From: DASQHW01 sp963837155
GTDB taxonomy: Bacteria; Actinomycetota; Acidimicrobiia; IMCC26256; PALSA-610
DNA: 64,000 nt
Assembly (NCBI GenBank): GCA_963837155.1
Contig: CAWIMB010000002.1
Span: 744,001 to 808,000, forward strand
Direction: 5' to 3'
The position numbers were made by a program, and so were the translations under genes. This document shows positions 46,252 through 55,692 of the stretch, piece after piece. The notes under the pieces are model-generated. The model saw nothing but the letters and a program-made list of their open reading frames with translations. It was not told the origin of the DNA and searched no databases. Numbering within the stretch: the stretch's first letter is position 1; every line of letters starts with the position of its first letter.

Positions 46252-47208
46252 ATGCGCGCACTCGTCACTGGAGGAGCGGGCTTCGTCGGGAGTCATCTCG
46301 CCGATTCGTTGCTTGCGCGGGGAGACGGTGTGCTCGGCGTCGACTGCTTCACCCCGTACTACGGGCGCGCTGCGAAGGAAGGCAATCTTGCCGGCGCGAG
46401 TGCCGATCGACGGTTCGAGCTCGTCGAAGCCGACTTGCGCACGTGCGAGATCGCGCCACTGCTCGACGGCGTCGATGTCGTGTTCCACCAGGCCGCGCAA
46501 GCGGGAGTGCGGCTCTCGTGGTCGGACGGCTTCGTCGACTATGTCGGCCACAACGTGCTCGCCACACAACGCCTGCTCGAAGCCGTGCATTCGGCCCGGC
46601 CGTCCGCGCGCGTCGTCTACGCGTCGTCCTCGTCCGTGTACGGCAACCAACCGCGCTATCCCACACGCGAGGCGGACCTGCCGAGGCCGTACTCGCCCTA
46701 CGGTGTCACCAAGCTCGCGGCCGAGCACCTCTGTGGTCTCTATGCCGAGAACTGGGGCCTGCACACGGTGTCGCTGCGTTACTTCACGGTGTTCGGGCCG
46801 CGGCAGCGCCCTGACATGTCGATCTTCCGGTTGTGCGAGGCCGCGCTCTCCGGCGGCGAGTTCCCGCGGTTCGGCGACGGCAACCAGGTGCGGGAGTTCA
46901 CGTACGTCGACGACATCGTGCGCGGCAACCTTGCTGCGGCCGATGCCGACATCGCGCCGGGCACGCCGCTGAACCTCGCCGGCGGCGCCGAGATCACGCT
47001 GAACGAGCTCATCGCGCTGGTCGGCGACCTCGGCGGAGCACCAGTGAAGATCGACGAGCAAGCGGCCCAGGCCGGAGATGCGTTTCGCAACGGTGGTGCG
47101 ATCGACCGCGCGCGGGAGGTTCTCGGATGGGAGCCGCGTGTCAGCTTGCGCGACGGTGTCGACGCCCAGCTCGCGTGGCACCGCTCACGCGGTGAGCTCA
47201 CCCCGTAA
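46252..47208 (+). CDS. NAD-dependent nucleotide-sugar epimerase/dehydratase
   Basis: An extended SDR of 318 residues: Rossmann motif VTGGAGFVGSHLADSL, catalytic SSSSVYG with Ser, then YSPYGVTKLAAEH with YxxxK, SLRYFTVFGPRQRPDM and FTYVDDIVRGNL. It resembles UDP-glucuronate 4-epimerases or GDP-mannose 4,6-dehydratase relatives (HQAAQAGVRLSW). ATG 46252. Its last 24 bases overlap the convergent phzF gene. Confidence 0.85.
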   Translation: MRALVTGGAGFVGSHLADSLLARGDGVLGVDCFTPYYGRAAKEGNLAGASADRRFELVEADLRTCEIAPLLDGVDVVFHQAAQAGVRLSWSDGFVDYVGHNVLATQRLLEAVHSARPSARVVYASSSSVYGNQPRYPTREADLPRPYSPYGVTKLAAEHLCGLYAENWGLHTVSLRYFTVFGPRQRPDMSIFRLCEAALSGGEFPRFGDGNQVREFTYVDDIVRGNLAAADADIAPGTPLNLAGGAEITLNELIALVGDLGGAPVKIDEQAAQAGDAFRNGGAIDRAREVLGWEPRVSLRDGVDAQLAWHRSRGELTP

Positions 47209-47978
47209 CACGGTCGTCGCGCGGCCGGTCAGCAGTGCCCGGTCACCCTTGCGCAGCACCGTCAGCTCACCGCCGCGCTCCGACGCCTGGGAGGCGCGCG
47301 AACTCATCCTTCCCGAGACGCGGTCCCCAGTACGCAACCAGCACGCAGTGCATGGACCCCGTGACCGGATCTTCGTCGATCCCGACGCGGGGCGCGAAGC
47401 ACCGCGAGACGATGTCATGGGCGGCGTCGTCATCGGCGCGCGCCGTGACATAGACCCCGCGGACGTCGACGAGCCCGCGGAGCCGCCCGAAGTCGGGCGC
47501 GAGCTTGCGCACGGTCGCGGCTTGGGCGACCACGCACATGAAGAAGTCGCCGTCGGTACGCAAGAATTCGATGGGTTCGATGCCGAGCGCGTCGAAGAGC
47601 TCGGGGATCGGCTCCTCCGGCACGGGTTCGGCGACCGGGAAGTCCAGCGTGATCGCGCCGTCTGTGCGATGGGCGGCGGGGAGTGCGCCGCTGCGCGTGT
47701 GGAACGTGACGTCGCTCGGCCTGGGCGGTCTCCCAGAGCACGTGCGCGCTCGCGAGCGTCGCGTGCCCGCAGAGATCGACTTCGACCTCGGGTGTGAACC
47801 ACCGCAGGTCGTAGTCACCGTCATCCCGCCGCCGGATGAACGCCGTTTCCGAGTGCTTCATCTCGGCGGCGACGCGCTGCATCCATGCTTGTTCGCCGTG
47901 GCCGAGGACGACGGCCGCGGGGTTCCCGCGAAATGCTTCCGCGGTGAACGCATCAACGACGAAAATGCTTTGTCGCAC
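47185..47978 (-). CDS. PhzF-family isomerase/epimerase (frame broken near 47713 and 47290)
   Basis: The PhzF fold is shown by VRQSIFVVDAFTAEAFRGNP (start at GTG 47978), the catalytic Glu in MKHSETAFI, WFTPEVEVDLCGHATLASAH, GIDEDPVTGSMHC and SERGGELTVLRKGDRALLTG. These parts lie in three frames, joined near 47713 (GCTCGGCC) and near 47290 (GGCGCGCGAAC). Family members act on small acids; phenazine genes are absent here. The start abuts a GC-rich repeat. Confidence 0.75.
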
Positions 47979-48090
47979 TCGCTCGGCGTCGGGGTACCCG
48001 CCGCCGCCCTCCGGGCCGCTCGCCGCTCCGGCCAGTTCGCTCCGCTCCGCTTCGCTCACGGCGTCGTTCGACAAGTGAACACCGTCGTTC
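47979..48090 (-). repeat. GC-rich repeat between the carboxylase and phzF
   Basis: Reading the minus strand, GAGCGAAGCGGAGCGGAGCG then AACTGGCCGG (48057-48028), GCGAGCGGCCCGGAGGG and GGCGGGTACCCCGACGCC run up to the phzF GTG. The AGCGAACTGGCCGG segment matches the spacer before atpZ, and the GGGTACCC core matches the hairpin of the other copies. The carboxylase frame could read through this segment as low-complexity Gly/Ala residues. Confidence 0.5.
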
Positions 48091-49864
48091 CTATTCGATG
48101 ACGACGAGGACATCGCCGGTGCCGACCCCGTCGCCGGGTTGCACGCGGATCTCTTTCACGGTGCCCGATGTCTCGGCGTTGATGTGGTTCTCCATTTTCA
48201 TCGCCTCGAGCACGAGCAACGCCTGGCCCGACTCGACCGTCGCGCCCACCTCGATGAGCACCTTCACGATCGTGCCCTGCATCGGTGCGATGACCGTGCC
48301 GCTTCCCGCCGCGCCGGTACCTCCGCCACCGGCGGAGAGCCCGAGCTTGGGCCGGCGCGCTCCTGCTGCCCGCGCCGGCGCCGCCCGTGGGCGTGTCCGG
48401 CAGCCAGACCTTGACGCTGAAGCGGCGGCCGTCGACTTCGACGGGCACCGTGCGCTCGACAAGTGGCGCAGCCGCATCCGCGGGCGCCGGTACCTCCAGC
48501 CCGCCGGTGCCGGCGACGAACGTCGAAGGATCCACTTCGTCCTCGACCCACTTGGTCGAATGTTTGACGGCGCGAAAGTCGTCGGTGGCGAGCAGCGCGC
48601 GGTGCGCGGGGATCGTCGTCTTCACGCCTGCGATGTCGAACTCGTCAAGGGCACGCAACATGCGCGCGATCGCCGCGTCGCGGTCCGGCGCCCACACGAC
48701 CAACTTGCCGAGCAGGTTGTCGTAGTACTGCGAGATCGTGTCGCCCTCTTCGTAACCGCCGTCCCAGCGCACACCGGGTCCGGACGGCACACGCAAGTGC
48801 GTGATCGTTCCGGGGGAGGGGAGGAACTTCTTCGTGGGATCCTCGGCGTTGATGCGGCACTCGATCGAATGCCCGCGCCGCTCGATAGATGTCTGGGTGA
48901 AACGCAGTGGCTCGCCATCCGCAACGTGGAGTTGTTCGGCGACGAGGTCGAGCCCGGTGATCTCCTCGGTGACGCAATGCTCGACTTGGAGGCGCGTGTT
49001 CATCTCGAGGAAAAAGAAGTCGCCGTCCTGGTAGAGCATCTCGACGGTCCCGGCGTTCACGTACCCGCACCCCAACGCGACCTTCACCGCCGCCTCGCCC
49101 ATGGAGCGCCGGGTCTTGTCGGGAATCCCGGGCGCGGGTGCCTCCTCGATGAGCTTCTGATGCCGCCGCTGCGTGGAACAGTCGCGGTCGGAGATGTACA
49201 CGCCGTTGCCCTGGGTGTCGCAGAACACTTGAAGCTCGACGTGGCGCGGCCGCGTGAGATAACGCTCGACGTAGCACTCGGGCCGGCCGAAATACGCCTG
49301 CGCTTCTCGCTGGGCGGAGTCGAGCGCGGCCTGGGCGTCGTCGGCCCGCGCGACAACCTTCATGCCCCGGCCGCCGCCGCCGAACGCCGCCTTGATCGCG
49401 ATCGGATACCCGTACTCGTCGCCGAACGCCACGATCTCGCTCGCGGCGGTCAGAGGTGTGGTCGTTCCCGGCACGCTCTCGACGCCCGAGCGTTCGGCGG
49501 CGAGACGCGACGAGATCTTGTCGCCCATCACCTCCATGGCCTCGGGCGGCGGGCCGATCCACGTCACACCGGCGCCCGCGACGGCCCGGGCGAAGTCGGC
49601 GTTCTCCGAGAAGAATCCGTATCCCGGGTGTACGGCGTCGGCACCACTCTTGCGGATCGCGTCGAGGATCGCTTCGGTGTTGAGGTAGCTCTCGGCCGCG
49701 CTCTGCCCGCCGAGCGCGTATGCCTCGTCGGCATACCGCACGTGCGCGGCGTCGCGGTCGAGCTCGGAGTAGACCGCGACGGTCGCGATGCCGAGCTCGC
49801 GGCATGTCCGCATGACGCGCACGGCGATTTCGCCGCGGTTGGCGATCAGGATCTTCGAGAGCAC
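48091..49864 (-). CDS. Acyl-CoA carboxylase alpha subunit: biotin carboxylase plus BCCP (frame broken near 48380)
   Basis: The biotin carboxylase part has ILIANRGEIAVRVMRTCREL, the ATP-grasp Gly loop FGGGGRGMKVV, EMNTRLQVEHCVTEEITGLD and a C-terminal domain; it is followed by a biotin carrier domain with the biotinylated Lys in EAMKMEN. The frame break is near 48370-48400 (CCCGCGCCGGCG) in the linker. It supplies carboxybiotin for acetyl- or propionyl-CoA carboxylation; the beta subunit is not in the window. GTG 49864; divergent from birA by 17 bases. Confidence 0.9.
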
Positions 49865-49881
49865 GGCTGCGTATCCTACGA

Positions 49882-50604
49882 GTGATGCATGGCGCGCCCG
49901 CCACCTGGAGCGATCCGCGCCTCGCAGACACTCGTTTTCACGACGTGCGGTGGTTCGAGACCGTCGACTCCACCAACCGGTACGTGCTCGAGTGCGCGGC
50001 CAACGGTGCCCCGGAAGGCATGGTGGCGTTCGCCGACGAGCAGACAGCCGGCCGCGGGCGGCTCGGGCGTACATTCGTTGCGCCGCCCGCTGCGGCGCTG
50101 CTGGTCTCGGTGCTCCTGCGACCGCAGCTTGCCCCCGAACGTGTGCACCTGTTGACGCTGGCCGCCGCGCTGGCCGCGATCGACGCGTTACCCGGTATCG
50201 ATGCTCGGGTGAAGTGGCCCAACGACGTCGTGGTCGACGACCGCAAGCTCGCCGGGATCCTCGCGGAGGCGGACGGTGCCGGTGCGATCGTCGTCGGCAT
50301 GGGATTGAACGTGCGGAGCGACGGCCTCGCGCCCGAGCTCCACGACATCGCGGCTGCATGCGACGTCGATCGCTTCGAACTGCTCGTCGCATGGTTGCGC
50401 TGCCTGCACGCGCGGCTCGACCTGCTCGACCACGTGGTTCCCGACGCGATTGCTCGTTCGGCGACGTTAGGACGGCGTGTGCGCGTCGAACTCGCGCGCG
50501 AGACGTTCGAAGGCACTGCCCGTTCGCTCACCGACGAGGGCTATCTGGTGGTCGACGGCCGCATCGTGACTGCCGGCGACGTCGTCCACCTCCGAGCTGA
50601 CTAA
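49882..50604 (+). CDS. birA: Biotin--[acetyl-CoA carboxylase] ligase
   Basis: The 240-residue protein has the biotinyl-AMP motif GRGRLGRTFVAPP, the lysine-binding VKWPNDVVVDDRKLAGIL and GMGLNVRS, but no N-terminal DNA-binding domain, so it is a group I ligase without repressor function. It biotinylates carrier proteins such as the one encoded divergently at 48091-49864. Two starts, GTG 49882 and ATG 49885, are adjacent. Its 3' end meets the pabC-like gene. Confidence 0.92.
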   Translation: MMHGAPATWSDPRLADTRFHDVRWFETVDSTNRYVLECAANGAPEGMVAFADEQTAGRGRLGRTFVAPPAAALLVSVLLRPQLAPERVHLLTLAAALAAIDALPGIDARVKWPNDVVVDDRKLAGILAEADGAGAIVVGMGLNVRSDGLAPELHDIAAACDVDRFELLVAWLRCLHARLDLLDHVVPDAIARSATLGRRVRVELARETFEGTARSLTDEGYLVVDGRIVTAGDVVHLRAD

Positions 50605-51437
50605 GGATTGAGCTCTCGCTCGACGAGATCCTTGAACGCGGCCGCCAGCTCCTTACTGACGGGCCCGGGCGCGGCCGCCAGCGCGACGCCGTCGACGTGG
50701 GTGATCGATTGGACCTCCCGCGTACTCGACGACAGGAATGCTTCGTCGGCGCGGGCCAGCGCGCCGACCTCGACGTCGCGCTCGGCGGCCTCGATCCCGA
50801 GTTCGCCGCACAACTCCAACAGCAGCGCACGCGTCACGCCGAGGAGGCATCCTGCGCTCGCCGGTGGTGTGCACAAGACACCGTCGTGCACGAGGAACAC
50901 GTTCGCGCCGGTTGCCTCGCAGAGGTTGCCTTGGGTATTGGCGAAGATCGCCTCGCCCGCGCCTCGCTCCCGCGCGAATGCGAGGGCCCGCACGTTCGAC
51001 CCGTAGGAAAGGGTCTTCAGCCCGGTCAGCGCGTCGTGCTCGTTGCGCGTCCACGGCACGATGACGACGTCTGAGGTCGGCGGCGCCGATACGAGTGGGA
51101 AGGCGAGCAGGAACACCGTTGGCGGCGCGTCGCCCCGGCCCGAACCCGGCGGTCCGACGCCGCCGGTCACGGTGATCCGGAGCCGCCCTTCCTGAAGGTC
51201 GTTGGCCTCGATGACCGAGTCGGCCGCTCGGCGCAGCTCGTCGGTCGTGGGCAGGGCAAGGCCCATCCCGTTGGCTGATTCAACCAATCGCCCGAGATGG
51301 CGATCCCACGCGAAGGGGAGGCACCGGTAGACGCGCAACGTCTCGAAGACCCCGTCCCCGACAACGAGGCCATGGTCGAGCACCGAGACCCGCGCCTGTT
51401 CGAGCGGGACGAGCGCGCCGTCGAGCCAGGCGATCAT
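50601..51437 (-). CDS. pabC: Aminotransferase class IV, probable 4-amino-4-deoxychorismate lyase
   Basis: The 278-residue PLP protein has WLDGALVPLEQARVSVLDHG, LVVGDGVFETLRVYR, KTLSYGSNVRALAFARERGA (PLP-Lys region), EAIFANTQGNLCEATGANVF and SSTREVQSITHVDG. The class includes BCAT, D-amino acid transaminase and PabC. Coupling by a 4-base overlap to a PabB-like gene makes PabC the most likely identity: it releases pyruvate from aminodeoxychorismate in folate synthesis. Confidence 0.82.
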   Translation of the reverse strand: MIAWLDGALVPLEQARVSVLDHGLVVGDGVFETLRVYRCLPFAWDRHLGRLVESANGMGLALPTTDELRRAADSVIEANDLQEGRLRITVTGGVGPPGSGRGDAPPTVFLLAFPLVSAPPTSDVVIVPWTRNEHDALTGLKTLSYGSNVRALAFARERGAGEAIFANTQGNLCEATGANVFLVHDGVLCTPPASAGCLLGVTRALLLELCGELGIEAAERDVEVGALARADEAFLSSSTREVQSITHVDGVALAAAPGPVSKELAAAFKDLVERELNP

Positions 51438-52553
51438 CGAGCTGGTATTACCTCGGTTTCGTACGCTCCAACCGCATGCAACAGCCGGGCCGCCTTGAGC
51501 TCGGTCTCCTGCCACTCGGCCGCCGCGTCGGAGTCGGCGACAATTCCGCCCCCGACACCGAGAGAAGTTCGTCCCCGTGCGATCGTGAACGTCCGGATCG
51601 CGACGGCCAGCTCGGCGCGCCCCCGATCGCCGTCGATCCAGCCGATCGCGCCGCAGTACACCCCGCGTCGTACCGGTTCGAGCTGTTCGATCGCTTGCAG
51701 CACGCGGGGCTTTGGTGCACCGGTCACCGACGCCGGAGGGAACGTCGCCCGCACGAGCGCGCCGAGCGAAACGTCCTTGCGCAGTCGTCCCCGCACGGTG
51801 CTGACGAGATGATGGAGGCCCGGGTGCGGCTCGATGTCGAAGAGCGAAGGCACGCGCACCGAGCCGTATTCACAAGCGCGCCCGAGGTCGTTGCGGGCGA
51901 GGTCGACGATCATCAGGTTCTCGGCGTGGTCCTTGCCGCTCGCTGCGAGGGCGTCTCGGTCAGCGGCCGTGCCCTTGATGGGGCGCGTTTCCACATCGCG
52001 ACCGTCGACCCGGAGGAACAGCTCGGGCGATGCCGAAGCGACCGCCACACCGGGCAGCGTGTCGCCGAAGGTGCACAGGGTGGCGTGCGGCGCCGGATTC
52101 GCGCGAGAGCGCGCCGAACAACGCGTGCGGATCGGGCGCAGCATCGAACTCCAGCCGTCGTGTGAGATTTACCTGGTAGCACTCTCCGTCTCGCAGCAAC
52201 CTATGGATTGTCTCGACGCGCGCCGCGTGCTCGGAACGAGAGAGGCTCGACCGGCCCGCACCCAGATGCACGGTGTTTGTCCCGGACGCCGCCGGCAGCT
52301 CGGCTATGTCGCGCACGCGATCGAACCGTGTGAAGGCGAGGTCGGGGAGCCCGAGGTCATCGATCGAATGGGTCGTGACGCGTTCGATCGTCCGGCCGAG
52401 GTCGTACGCGATGAACCCGACCCAGAACCCGCCGCGTGCCATCTCGTCGAGCGCATCGAAGGCTTCGGCGCCACTCGCAACGACCGCTTCGGCGGCGTCG
52501 TCGCAGACGAGCCACCGATCACCGTCGCGCACGATCGCGTTACCGCGGTCCAC
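51434..52553 (-). CDS. pabB: Aminodeoxychorismate synthase component I (frame broken near 52095)
   Basis: Chorismate-binding enzyme. The N-terminal part from GTG 52553 (FWVGFIAYDLGRTIERVTTH, RDGECYQVNLTRRLEF) and the catalytic C-terminal part (ASASPELFLRVDGRDVETRP, IKGTAADR, HAENLMIVDLARNDLGR, PPASVTGAPKPRV, GVYCGAIGWIDGDRGRAELA) lie in two frames joined near 52095 (GCGCGAGAGCGCGC). At about 370 residues it is shorter than TrpE. It pairs with pabC in para-aminobenzoate synthesis; the amidotransferase is not seen. Confidence 0.88.
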
Positions 52554-52684
52554 GCCGGAACGCTACCGGTCGGGTCGCCGCGATTCTTGGGACCTCCTGA
52601 GCGTGTGTGCTGGTGAAAGAACCGTGAAGGAGCCGTGAAGGCGTCGGAGAGCGAGCGATTGCCGCCGGTAGGCTCCCGCGTCGC

Positions 52685-54226
52685 GTGGTCTCCTCGTTGT
52701 CGCTGTTCTCGTTCCTTCGTCGCTTCGCGATCGCGTGCCTTGTCGTCGCGGTTCTCGCGGCGGTGGGAGTGTTCGCCGGCGAGGCGTTCGCGCGGAAGAG
52801 CTTCGAGGACTCCCGCAAGATTCACGTCCCGAACCTCGTGCGGGCTCGACCGGGCGAGCCTGCGAACTACCTGCTGATCGGCTCCGACACGCGCCAGCTG
52901 GGCGACCTCGACCCGTCGTTCGGCTCGGTGGCGGACGCGCCGGGCAAGAACTCCGACGTGATGATGGTGTTGCACGTCGATCCCGCGAGCCGTACCGGGC
53001 GGCTCGTGTCGTTTCCTCGCGATCTCCTCGTGCAGATTCCCGGCCACGGCCGGGGGCTGCTCAACTCCGCGTACGGCCTCGGCGGCCCGGCCCTCGTCAT
53101 CCAGACGCTCGAATGGAACTTCCTGCCGCTGAAGATCAATCACTACATCGAGGTCAACTTCGACGGGTTCCGGGACATCGTGAACGCCATCGGCAAGATC
53201 AAGCTGTACTTCCCGACGCCGGTGCACGACCCCTTCAGCAACCTGCACGTCGATAAGGCGGGGTGTGTCTCTGCCGACGGCGCGATGGCACTCGCCTACG
53301 CGCGCTCGCGCCACTACTTCATCCCGAAGGACGAACAGAACCCCGCGCCCTGGCAGTGGAACTACGCGCCCGGAATCCCGGACGACCAACGCGGCGGCCA
53401 GGGATGGGTCGAAGATCCCCGCGCCGACCTCGACCGCATCCCCCGCCAGCAGTACTTCCTGCGCACGATCAGCCAGGCGGCGATCGACAAGACTGCGGCG
53501 AACCCCACGAAGCTGATCGGACTGCTCAACGCGGTGAAGGACAGCTTCACGCGAGACACGACGCTGACATTCGGCGAGATGAAGGCGTTGATCCGCACGT
53601 TCAACGGCCTCGATCCGCGCAAGGTGCAGATGGAGACGCTGCCGGTCGTCGGCGCGCCGCCGCCGAACCAGGCCCACGTCGTCGCGACCGACGAGGCCTT
53701 GGTGGTCGCCACCAGTCTCATGCAGTTCGATCCATCACCTCCCGTGCCGAAGCCGCTCCCGCCGAATCATGTACGCGTCCACGTCGTGAACGGTTCGGGG
53801 ATCCCGAACGCGGCGGAGTTCGTGCGGAACCGGCTCGCGGCCGCCGGTTTCCAGATCACGGGCCCCGCGGTGGACGCCGATCGCAGCAACTACAAGGAGA
53901 CCCAGGTGCGCTACGCACCCGGCAAGTACGCGCAGGGCTACACCACGCTCCTCGAGGTTGGCACGCTCAAGATCGCCGAGGCGATCTCGGCGGAGAACAC
54001 CTTGGGCGCGGATGTCCTCGTGGTCGTCGGACGCGACTACGCCCAGTTGCGCCCGGTGAACGAGACCACGACGACGCGCCCGCAATCGGCGTCGCCGACG
54101 ACCGAAACCTCGACCACGACCTCGACATCCACGACCACCACGACGCTGGCGAAGCCGACGGCCGACACGCGCTACGTGCCGGTCGATCCCAAGACGAACG
54201 GGCCGTTGGTCGGCTGCCCGCACTGA
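52685..54226 (+). CDS. LCP (LytR-CpsA-Psr) family protein with LytR C-terminal domain, first copy
   Basis: LCP enzymes ligate undecaprenyl-linked glycopolymers to peptidoglycan outside the membrane. After a cytoplasmic tip and one helix (AIACLVVAVLAAVGVFAG), the LCP domain has NYLLIGSDTRQ, NSDVMMVLHVDP, VSFPRDLLVQIPG, HYIEVNFDGFRDIVNAIG and AYARSRHYF with its Arg residues, followed by QQYFLRTIS. The LytR_C domain is at about 365-460 (HVVNGSGIPNAAEFVRNRLA), then a Thr/Ser-rich tail. 513 residues. In tandem with a second LCP gene, starting two bases after the stop. Confidence 0.88.
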   Translation: MVSSLSLFSFLRRFAIACLVVAVLAAVGVFAGEAFARKSFEDSRKIHVPNLVRARPGEPANYLLIGSDTRQLGDLDPSFGSVADAPGKNSDVMMVLHVDPASRTGRLVSFPRDLLVQIPGHGRGLLNSAYGLGGPALVIQTLEWNFLPLKINHYIEVNFDGFRDIVNAIGKIKLYFPTPVHDPFSNLHVDKAGCVSADGAMALAYARSRHYFIPKDEQNPAPWQWNYAPGIPDDQRGGQGWVEDPRADLDRIPRQQYFLRTISQAAIDKTAANPTKLIGLLNAVKDSFTRDTTLTFGEMKALIRTFNGLDPRKVQMETLPVVGAPPPNQAHVVATDEALVVATSLMQFDPSPPVPKPLPPNHVRVHVVNGSGIPNAAEFVRNRLAAAGFQITGPAVDADRSNYKETQVRYAPGKYAQGYTTLLEVGTLKIAEAISAENTLGADVLVVVGRDYAQLRPVNETTTTRPQSASPTTETSTTTSTSTTTTTLAKPTADTRYVPVDPKTNGPLVGCPH

Positions 54227-54227
54227 C

Positions 54228-55635
54228 GTGCGCACACAAGTCGACGCTCGCGCCTTTCTGCTCCGGCTGCGGAACGCGCTGATCGCCGCGGTCGTATGCA
54301 CGGTCGTGGCGATCGGCGGGGCGTACTTCGTCGCGGCACGCAAGGTCGCGCAGGTGCCCAAGGTGAACATCGATACGTCGGTGCTCGAGCCCGGCGGGAA
54401 TTACCTGCTGGTTGGCTCGGACTCGCGCTCGTTCGTCGCCACCCCGCAGGACGCACAGCGTTTCGGGAGCAAGACGCAGTCCGGACAACGCTCGGACACG
54501 ATCATGGTGGCGCACATCGACGGCGGGAAGGGCACTGGATTCCTCGTCTCGTTCCCGCGCGATCTTTGGGTCGACATCCCGCGCATCGGCCACGCGAAGA
54601 TCAACGCCGCGTTCAATGCGGGGCCGCAGCGGTTGATCGAGACGATTGAGCAGGATTTCGACGTACCGATCAGTCACTACCTGGAGGTCGACTTCTCGGG
54701 CTTCCGCAAGATCGTCGACGCGATCGGCGCGATCCCGATCTCCTTTCCCGCTCCCGCACGCGACCGCGTACAGCGGCCTCTACATCAACCAAGCGGGATG
54801 CCGGCGCCTGTCGGGGCAAGACGCGCTCGCGTACGTGCGGTCGCGGTACTACGAGACCTTCGAGAACGGACGCTGGGCGCCCGACCCGACATCGGATCTC
54901 GGACGGATCAAGCGTCAGCAATACTTCTTGCGAACACTCGCGCAACAAGCACTGCACACGGGTGAGCGCGCGCCGTGGCGCGGCCTTGACATCCTCGACT
55001 CGACGCTCGCGAGCCTTCAGCGCGATCCCAAGTTCGGCCTCTCGTCGTTCCGCGCGCTCGCGTACGCCTTCCACGGTGGGACTGGGAACATCGAGACCCT
55101 CACGCTGCCCACCCGGCCCCAGACGATCGAGGGTCAAGCCGCGCTCGTGCTCGACGAGGAGAAGGCACAGCCGCTGCTCGAACGGTTGCGTGGCGTCGGG
55201 AAGAAACGTGCACCGGCACCACCCGCGGGAGTCGCACCCGGCAGTGTGCGTGTCGCGGTGCAGAACGGGAGCGGCCGCACCGGCGCGGGCAGCTCGACGC
55301 TCGACGCGCTCCGGCGTGCGGGCTTCGCGGTGTTGGGTCTCGCCACCAACGCCGATCGCACCGACTACGGCGTCTCCCAAGTGCGGTACGCGGCCGGAGC
55401 GCAGAAACAGGCGCAGCTCGTGTTGGCCTATCTCGGCGGCGCCGGCAAGGTCGTTCCGTTCGACGGCGATGCCGGGGGAGCCGATGTCATCCTCGTGATC
55501 GGTCGCGATTTCTCGGCGGTGTCGGCGCCTCCCTCTCGTGTCCCACGTTCTGGCAGTACCGCCGCGCGACCGCCGTCGTCCGCAGCGCCCGCGCCGGCCG
55601 CACCCGCCAACTCCCTTCCAGCTGTCGGCTGTTAG
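54228..55635 (+). CDS. LCP family protein with LytR C-terminal domain, second copy (frame broken near 54757)
   Basis: Same architecture as the first copy: one N-terminal helix (ALIAAVVCTVVAIGGAYFVA), LCP domain with NYLLVGSDSRSFV, SDTIMVAHIDGG, VSFPRDLWVDIPR, HYLEVDFSGFRKIVDAIGA, and after a frame change near 54757 (GCACGCGACCGCG) GLYINQAGC, ALAYVRSRYYETFENG and RQQYFLRTLAQ. The LytR_C domain has VAVQNGSGRTGAGSSTLDAL. Ends in a Ser/Pro/Ala tail with a terminal Cys. Confidence 0.85.
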
Positions 55636-55692
55636 CCCTCTACACTCGCCGCTCATGCCGAGGTTCGCGCTCGCGGAAGCCGCGTTCGCGCT

